Source of the DNA: Saxidomus purpurata
Taxonomy: Eukaryota > Mollusca > Bivalvia > Venerida > Veneridae
NCBI GenBank assembly: GCA_022818135.1
Contig: JAFMSR010000001.1
Location: 1,819,421 to 1,883,420, forward strand
Direction of reading: 5' to 3'
DNA: 64,000 nucleotides
The notes under the pieces were generated by a model. It did not search any database, had not been told where the DNA came from, and saw only the letters and a program-made list of their open reading frames with translations. Of this stretch, positions 56,910 through 64,000 are shown one piece after another. A program made the translations under genes and the position numbers. Numbering within the stretch: the first letter of the stretch is position 1; each line of letters starts with the position of its first letter.

Positions 56910-58719
56910 CTGTTTATTTTAGCAATATTTGTTTGATTTTTCCATGTTACGTGCATTACGGCGAGAGAATTATACAAATACTGATACTCATGTAAACAAC
57001 AACAACGTATGCATGTTATCTCCCTTTTCTTTCGTGAGTTATATCGGAAAGGAAACATATTTCAGATTTGAAACTATTGGCACAAGTTATTAATGGATTT
57101 GAATTCTCTTCTGCTGAATTACAACACTACTTCTACAGGAAGCCTGAAAGTTACATTGTTTTCTGTTCACATTGTATATTTCTTTTACTTCACTTTTATT
57201 CTTCATCATGGCATGTTACATGCATGTGATGTTGACATAAACAATAACAGAATTATAAACACATAGACTGACTAGACATACATAGTTACATAATGCTTAC
57301 CGGTATCTATTTGAATGTTGAAATAATGATTTTAGAGAACAACGCCAATTTAGTCAGTTTTGTTTCAGTCTGACTATTCATAAGTTTTTCTAGGAATTTT
57401 GGTGATTTATGTAATATCTAGGAACAAAGTTATTTCTACTATTGGTAAAGAATTTACATTCAAAACGTAATGAATCTCATTTTCATGTATTTGATGTAGT
57501 GAAGTCAGTTATCGGGAAAGTAAAGCTTGGGTTTTCTGCTCATATTCATATTTCAGTAGCAGTATACAGTTTTGGTGGTAATTTCGAATTGGGCCACTGA
57601 GAAAGTCAGCAGCTAAATGAAATAACAGGTGTGTGTGTGTCTAAAATATTTATTTTGCCGGGATATAAGACATTGTGAACGTCAGGCATGCTTTGCAATG
57701 TGACAGAAAATGACCTTTGTCTTGTATTTGAAATGCGAAACTAGGGCTCGGACAAAGAATTTTGGTGGTTCTTTGAAAGGGCATGGAAATTTTTTTGGGG
57801 GGAATAGCAAAAATTTTCAATGGAATGTAAGCTTTTGGGTGGTATATACATGTGGTGGGATTTTGCATCTTACCTAATGTTGTTGCAAGGAAATGGTGGA
57901 GTTACATGTACTTTGAAAATATGCAATTCTGCAATAAAATGTAGTCAGATTTTGCAAATTAGACATGTACTCATATGAATGCAAGGTACGCATAGCTTTT
58001 GTTTATTTTCTTATATGTTTTCATTTTCAAAGCTTAAAATTATGGTTAACTGTGTGGTATATTTTATTTTGTCAGATGTGATTATGTTAACAGTGAGAGG
58101 ATCGGTTAGCTGCCCGAGGGGGATTTTACTAAAAGCTGTTGACTGCTACCTTTATGCAGATTCATCGAAAGATACATTTTGAAGAATATTTCAAGTACTG
58201 CCCGCCAGTGGCGATATAATTAGTTGCTTATGAAAATATTATTAGTGTTTATTGTTATGATAATTAGGTATCATTGAAGATCTAGATCAGTATTGTCAAC
58301 TTTCGTAGCCCGTTTTATTTTTGGTGCTTCAAGGTAAGACCAGCAGGCGGCTTCATAACAATGATTAATTTAGACATTGCTTCGATAAGATGTGAAATGT
58401 GATAAAGTAATAAAACTCAGTCTTGATTTCTAAAGATATATTTTCAATATTTCAACAGGCTGGAGACTTTTACCGACCGAGATGATATACCTTGATCGTG
58501 TTAACTTTTTATAGATTCGCATAGAGAACTTTTCAGGTTTTCGCGTTGCCGCAAAATGTCATTGATATATGTGCATACCAAAACTAAACGACATAATTAT
58601 TATGATATGATCTGCACATGCTCAACAACAAAAACACTTACTGGTATTAAACACTATTCTAACACAAGCGGCTGCTTTTCCTATATAAACATAGGGAAAA
58701 GCATGTATTTTATTTTACG
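56910..58719. other. Stretch upstream of the recognised CDC25 exons
   Basis: Should contain or lead to the 5' part of CDC25, but no exon could be identified on the minus strand. On the plus strand a frame at 58076-58182 follows a good acceptor (tattttattttgtcag) but has no recognisable content. 58230-58460 is related to 49165-49370. Confidence 0.4.
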
Positions 58720-59271
58720 ATAAAATACAGAACGTTTTTCCAAGGACGACGTGCCGTAAATGACGTGACGTATGTAAACAGGCGCGTCCAATTGTATTTC
58801 GCGTTTTAAGGTCACAATGATACACTAATATGAAATTAGGCACTGCCTAACAAGCGGGAAAGCCCCGAAATAGGTCAAATTGTAATAGACTGGAAACAAG
58901 TTGTTACATTTTTATTTGACAATTAAACTGTATGTAGGCGTTTGCGTTTTTAGAGTTTTATCATTGGTAATCCATACAATTGGCATGTACAGAATCAGGG
59001 GGGTTTCTTAGTTTTGCTAATTCAATGTTAAAGCGAGCAAAATAGATCTAGTTTGTGTGCGCGCTTTCTTCTACAAAGGCTTGACAACAACTTCTATCAG
59101 AACAAATAAACTGATCAAAGCGGAGAGCCGAGTATATTAAGGCAAGATCGAGGCTCTCTAGAATTTGGACTCTTTCTTTCTGTGTATCCTGCACTATATA
59201 TATTCAACGAAGCCTAAAACATACATCTTTTGGGGACCTTTGTCGTATATATTTAGCACAGAATATCGTTG

Positions 59272-59392
59272 TAAAGATCTCATCCAAAAGACTATCAGTT
59301 ATGATAGTGGAGGAGCCAGGGGCCGTACGGAAGATCCATATTTTGCTAGTCTAGAAAGTTACAACCAGACAACAGATCCGAAATACCTTTAA
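59272..59392 (+). CDS. Exon-like C-terminal coding segment, unknown protein
   Basis: After an acceptor-like sequence (atatttagcacag) the frame reads YRCKDLIQKTISYDSGGARG RTEDPYFASLESYNQTTDPK followed by YL and a stop at 59390-59392. Composition and codon use are gene-like and unlike the surroundings. No upstream exon and no poly(A) signal close by. I do not recognise the protein. It may be the last exon of a captured or decayed gene within the insertion. Confidence 0.3.
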
Positions 59393-59725
59393 AAAAATAT
59401 ATAGATTTAGTCGGCCTCTTAAACAAGATTTTCCAACCCCATGACACTAAGACAACGAGACAGCTCATGAATTAAGGTATCCAGTTGGCATGTAAGACCA
59501 CTGGCATAATTGTAGTATTTCAATCACAGGTGAAATAGACCAATCCCTGCATGTATTCTATTGATTTTTTTTACCATCTTACAGTTTCATTGCTCATAAA
59601 CTCGAACATTTTAGTTGTCTCCATTTATGAAAAATCCAATCTGTTGGGTATTTCTGTTTACGTGAATATGTTTGAGCAGAAACATTTTCATTAAAATTTG
59701 ATCAAAACAACTGTGAATGTAAACA

Positions 59726-59759
59726 GGGTCTGTATATTACATAATATACGGACCCTGAT
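59726..59759. repeat. Perfect-type hairpin
   Basis: Arms cagggtctgtatatta and aatatacggaccctg with one mismatch around ca. Confidence 0.85.
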
Positions 59760-60977
59760 GTAAATAACAGTCTGAATAATTTTAAATGAACTTTTTGAAT
59801 GATGGAACTTCTTTATTTTGAAAAGATTGAAAACCAGAAGATATGGGACCAAGATGTTGCATAATAATATGCATGTGCAATTGTGCACACAACACATAGA
59901 TCTATGTAATAATTTTCTAAATCTAGATTCTCTAATATTCAACCTCTATCTACGATCTACTGAATTATTATCTAAACATTAATCCTTGCATACAGGTAAA
60001 TCTTGCTTCAAGCAATTGTGTCTACTGTGCATGAATTAAAAATCAGCAGACTGGCAGAGGAAGCATATTCCTCATACTGTTGTGTTAGAGAATAACAAGT
60101 GCATAATACATGTACAGTTATTAATGCAAATTGTTCGTGTTAATGTTTCGAATCGTAATCGGGACGAATCGTCAGACATTTGTGACGTCACAACAAAAAT
60201 AAATGTAACGGAAGTCAGTGATGAGTTCTTGAAGTAACTATAATTTGAACTTGCATGAATTTGCGGTAATTCTCTAGAATTTATGTTTTATGAATACTTT
60301 TATTGTTTTTTCGAACTAAATATTTGCAAGCGATAATATCCTTGTGGACTTTTAATCGTTAATTCATTTTAGACCATTCCGTTGCATAACGCACATTCAC
60401 CGCGTTGCTAATTTTGCCCACAATGCATCGGTGTAATGGCGCTCCCCACCATCAACATCCGGAAGTAAGACACTTTTCAGAACTTGATGGTATATGTTGA
60501 AAAATGTTGGAAAAATAGGATTTTTGAACTTGTTACTTACTGACATGCTTTATACATGTTATACGCATTACCTATAGGGCGGAAACGCCCCGTCGGCTTC
60601 GCCGACGTGGCTTTCCCGCTACTACGCGTTCAAATAAAGTTCGGGATAGTTTTCAAAGAAAATAACGTGTTAGAATCGAAATAATAAATTGTTCCCTGTA
60701 GTCTATCGTTGAATATAATACAGTCAGTCGTTTGGATGCGAAAAATTAAATCACTCGTGCTACGCACTCGTGATTAAATTACTACGCATCCAAACTCCTG
60801 ACAATATTTTATTCCATGATAAAATACAGGGAGACATTTATTATTTCTTGATTAATATGTTCGTAGTCTCGAACGTTATATATCAAATACAGAGTATTGC
60901 ACATGTACCGTAACTTATTTCATATAACCGTGACAAAATTTCGGAAATGATGGTGTCCAGAAAAATACGGTTCCATT

Positions 60978-61223
60978 GTGCGTTCGTTTTCCACAAGATT
61001 TAATTTAATACTGAATTCTGGTTGGCACGATCATGACAAGCGGAAAATGAGAAAAGTTAGAAACTACAGGCAAGATTTCCAAAAAGATTTTTGCAGTAAG
61101 ATTTTCAAGTCAAAAAGGTGGTCAACAGGTTTTTCTTTACTAAGTGTAGATAAAACTCTTGCATATGACCGTCTTGTTAAAATGGCTTTCCCATTTGATC
61201 TAAATAATTCCCAAGATCAGTAA
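60978..61223 (+). other. Orphan 81-codon ORF
   Basis: Lys/Arg-rich frame (HDKRKMRKVRNYRQDFQKDF) ending in VDKTLAYDRLVKMAFPFDLN and a stop. It is followed 160 bp later by a (TTGTA)n tract of the kind that ends some non-LTR elements, so a LINE tail is possible. I do not recognise a domain. Confidence 0.25.
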
Positions 61224-61380
61224 AGCCGTGTCGGGGCTGGACTTCTTATTATGTTACAGGGTAGCAGATAGTTGTCGACAAATGTGTCGTCCTTAATTGA
61301 ACTGCTTTAGCATGCTTTCACTGTATTCTAAAGCTTTCATAGAAATAGACACATTCTAAAACAGTTTTAAGCTGAAGAAA

Positions 61381-61434
61381 CTGTATTGTATTGTATTGTA
61401 TTGTATTGTATTGTATTGTATTTTATTGTATTGT
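61381..61434. repeat. (TATTG)n microsatellite
   Basis: About ten pentamer units with one tattt variant. Confidence 0.95.
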
Positions 61435-62246
61435 ATAAATCTTACAAAAAACAAAATGAGAAGTTTAATTTGCGAAGACGGTTTATATTTAATTGAAAGT
61501 GAAGGTTTATAAACAGCATGGCGTTTAGTAAGGTAATACCATCACTCGAGGTGTCCGCTTAAAGTATTCCAAATTCAAATTCAAAGATTCGCTAGTTCAA
61601 AGGCCCACTCATTGAACTTAAAGGCCTGCTATTACAAATTCAAATACAAATACATGTACATTTGTGTAGTTTATTTCACTCAAGTTATGTAAATAAATGA
61701 CAATATGAGGTAAACATACTAAATCATCTTTTATTATTCAACTTTACAATATTACACACTGTATTAGATCAATTGCGCACATGATATGAAACAGGTAGAG
61801 CTAATACAAAGCATAACTGAGCCAATATGAGAAAAGCAGGGCCAATACGAGAAAACAGGGCCAATATTGAATTCAAGCATTATGACTGGTTTAAAAGAGA
61901 GGGCCAATACGGTGAAGTCACCTCCGTTAGAGTTTTAAACGACGCTATTTTGAAAATGAAACAACTAACGATAGTTTGAAAATTCCTGCTGCTGATATCT
62001 TATTTTACTAAGTTAAATACAAATAAAATTGTTATTGTTACAAGAACATTTACATTCTTGTTTTTTTAGCCAATATTGTAAAGTTGAATAACTAGATGCC
62101 CACGTGCAACATGTGGAGCCCGCCATATGTCAAAAGGGCTAACTCCTTACCAAGGAGAGATGGGTCAAAATACACCAAAATATTGGATGTAACATGCATG
62201 TTGTACCACAGAAAAGTGGTTTCGATTTTTCTCTACGGCCAGTAAT
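61435..62246. other. Unannotated stretch with gccaata(t/c) repeats
   Basis: Nothing coding. Around 61809-61915 the phrase ggccaatac/gagccaatatgag recurs four times, the same wording as in the palindrome arms at 63768-63893. Confidence 0.45.
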
Positions 62247-63230
62247 AAAAAGAGCTGTCAGTAGGACAGCGCGCTCGACTTTTTTAGTGCTTGCCTATAA
62301 AACAAAACTTTGACAGTTAAGGGCAAACAAGACTTAAACTAGGAATTTCTAAGTACAAATCATGGAACATTTTCACAGAGTTATCTTCTCTTGCTTACAT
62401 ATAGGTCTCATGATGGTACATAAGTACTTCAACTTTCAAAGTAATATCTCAAATGGTTAAGTCAACAAATGGACAAGAATGAAAATTTTAACTGAGTTTA
62501 TAAGTCAAAAAGGGCCATAATTCAAATAAAATCCTTGACAGAATTACCTTCTCCTGCCCATGTTTTGGGATCATGATGGTTTACAAGTATTCCAACTTTC
62601 AAATTAATATCTCAAACAGTTTAGTCAAAAAGTGGACTGGTACGAAAAACTTAACCAAGATTCTAAGTCGATAAAAGGCCTTAATTTTTAAAACAAATCC
62701 CTGACAGAGTTATCTTCTCTTGCCTACAGATGGGGTAAATGATGTTAACAAGCATTCAAAGTTTCAAAGCAATATCTCAAAGGGTTAAGGCAGTAAGTGG
62801 CTTTTACCCATATTCAATGTATTTTCTAAGTAAAAAAGGGGCATAATTCTGTCAAAAACCTTGACAGAGTTATGGACTCTTATCTGTTGATGTAGGTCAT
62901 GATGGTAAACAAGTATGGTTAGTTTCAAAGCAATACCTCCAATGGTTTTGAAATAAAGTGAGGTGGTACAAAAAACTTAACCAAGCTCAATACACTTTCT
63001 AAGTCAAAAAAGGGCCATAATTCTGTCAAAAACCTTGACAGAGTTATGTTCTCTTGTCTGTAGATGGAGTTTATGATGGTAAACAAGTATGGTAAGTTTC
63101 AAAGCCATACCTCTAATACTTTTGAAATAAAGTGGGGTGGTACGAAAAACTTAACCAATGTGTGACACCAACGCCGACGCCGGGGCGAGTAGGATAGCTC
63201 CCCTTTTCTTCGAAAAGTCGAGCTAAAAAA
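62247..63230 (-). mobile_element. Complete AGCTCGAC-family element (reverse orientation)
   Basis: Starts aaaaagagctgtcagtagga cagcgcgctcgac and ends cgacgccggggcgagtagg... cgaaaagtcgagctaaaaaa, the mirror of the ends at 15827-16879. Tandem units of about 150-165 bp inside contain aaaagggccataattc, cttgacagagttatcttctc, atgatggt(t)aacaagtat and tttcaaagcaatatctc. No protein. Confidence 0.7.
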
Positions 63231-63249
63231 GTTACAATATAAGCTATTT

Positions 63250-63757
63250 ATAGTAACAACAAAGGGAAGTAATTCTAAAAACAAGGGTAGCCCATGGTGG
63301 TGAACATTTTTACAAAGTAACATCAAAATCCCCCCATGCATGAAGAAAAATGCTCCAGACAAAGATATTCTTGACTTTGAACTTTAACCTCTAAGTGTGA
63401 CCTTGACCTTAGACCTAGGGACCTGGTTCTTGCGCATGACACTTCGTCTCATGATGGTGAACATTTGTGCCAAGTTAAATTAAAATCCCTCCATGCATGA
63501 AAAAGATATGCTCCGGACAAAGTCATTCTTGAATTTGACCTTTAACCTCCAAGTGTGACCTTGACCTTAGACCTAGGGACCTGGTTCTTGCGCATGACAC
63601 TCCGTCTCATCATGATGAACATTTGTGCCAAGTAACATCAAAATCCCTTCATGCATGAAAAAGATATGGTCCGGACAAAATCGGACGGACGCACGCACAT
63701 ACACCGAACCGCTTAAAGTGACAACTATGTCGAGCTCACCGCAAGCGGGCTCGACAA
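63250..63757 (+). mobile_element. TGACCTTGACCTT satellite-bearing element
   Basis: Two to three units of about 175 bp (tgaccttgaccttagaccta, gggacctggttcttgcgcat, catttgtgccaagt, ccatgcatgaaaaagatatg) followed by a cggacggacgcacgcaca tract and a tcgagctcaccgcaagcggg ctcgac end hairpin. Common non-coding bivalve repeat type. Confidence 0.65.
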
Positions 63758-63767
63758 TAAAATTATC

Positions 63768-63893
63768 ATTAATCAAGTGATTTCATATTGGCCTTGTTAT
63801 TTGTCCTCGGGCAGTCGTATTGGCCCTCGGCCTTCGGCCAATACGACCACCCTCGGACAAATAACAAGGCCAATATGAAATCACTTGATTAAT
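63768..63893. repeat. Long palindrome, 126 bp
   Basis: Arms attaatcaagtgatttcata, ttggccttgttatttgtcct, cgggcagtcgtattggcc and their mirrors, centre ctcggccttc. Nearly perfect over about 60 bp each side. Confidence 0.93.
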
Positions 63894-63924
63894 AACATTA
63901 TAATATAAATCGAGGTATAAGTAT

Positions 63925-64000
63925 TGGTATATATTGGTTATTTGTCCTCGGGCAGTAGTATTGGCCCTCGGCCGAACCGCGGCCTTCGGCCATTACGACC
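63925..64000. repeat. Second palindrome of the same family, cut by the window end
   Basis: ttggttatttgtcctcgggc agtagtattggcc repeats the left arm of 63768-63893 and is followed by a longer centre (ctcggccgaaccgcggccttc) and the start of the right arm (ggccattacgacc). Confidence 0.8.

Larger units (their letters stand above)
58850..60622. mobile_element. Insertion with AGCGGGAAAGCC termini
   Basis: Inverted agcgggaaagccccg on the left and ggctttcccgct on the right bound the sequence that interrupts the MITE. The right end includes a hairpin (cgtcggcttcgccgacg at 60590-60606). The target duplication is not clear. It contains the exon-like frame at 59272-59392 and a hairpin at 59726-59759. Confidence 0.5.
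58720..60812. mobile_element. MITE copy interrupted by a 1.8-kb insertion
   Basis: Ends ataaaatacag (58720) and caatattttat (to about 60812) and internal phrases match the intact copy at 2123-2436. Homology stops at about 58833 (cactaatatga) and resumes at about 60628 (gttcaaataaagttcgggat). Confidence 0.7.

Noticed and set aside
58076..58182. Short frame after a good splice acceptor (VIMLTVRGSVSCPRGILLKAV)
   Set aside because: Only 35 codons, no partner exon and no recognisable family; kept as a note, not as a gene.

Overview
The window looks like about 64 kb of nuclear DNA from a bivalve mollusc. It is AT-rich, has very few open frames, and is packed with repeats of kinds I associate with bivalve genomes: V/Meta-type tRNA-derived SINEs ending in a 'gcgttaaacccaaaacaaac'-like tail, elements carrying tandem units with the phrase 'tgaccttgacctt', and elements that begin 'aacaagagggcc' or end 'gacagctcttgttta'. 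The clade call rests on recall of these families, not on a search. A 500-bp assembly gap (Ns) lies at 35675-36174.

Only one gene can be named with confidence: the 3' half of a CDC25-type dual-specificity phosphatase on the minus strand (four exons, 54353-56909). It has the DCRYPYEY rhodanese motif, the catalytic HCEFSSER loop, canonical splice sites and a poly(A) signal. Its upstream exons were not found. A second, unnamed protein (45551-46187, plus) looks coding. It carries a possible PD-(D/E)XK nuclease core and is broken by a one-base deletion in a T run. Weaker coding remnants are a Myb/SANT-like tail (3768-4137), LINE endonuclease and reverse transcriptase pieces (34665-35235 minus, 36175-36600 plus, 18847-19095 plus), and a few orphan ORFs.

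Layout: 1-8.9 kb holds small inverted-repeat elements, a pogo-like MITE nested in another inverted element, and two SINEs. 12.3-27.1 kb is a nested transposon stack, up to four levels deep, whose junctions can mostly be read directly. The host element (13316-27103) is interrupted by a satellite-bearing element (13932-17084, itself holding two hAT insertions with 8-bp target duplications) and by a foldback element (17575-26153). That foldback has 1.14-kb inverted arms and an exact 6-bp duplication, TTCAGT; its left arm carries a MITE that itself carries a hAT-like insertion, and its right arm carries a 1.9-kb element with a 3-bp duplication. 27-32 kb holds MITEs, a hAT-like element and a 157-bp tandem array. 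34-38 kb holds LINE debris around the gap. 42.9-43.8 kb is a TTAA-flanked element. 46-51 kb and the last 250 bp contain a set of long, near-perfect palindromes. 53-58.7 kb holds a hairpin cluster, a duplicated block and the CDC25 locus, with a satellite-bearing element in one CDC25 intron. 58.7-60.8 kb is an interrupted MITE, and 62.2-63.8 kb is two more satellite-bearing elements.

The most interesting structures are the long-arm foldback element with its subterminal iterons, the palindrome class, the repeated GCGAC hairpins, and the frameshifted nuclease-like exon.
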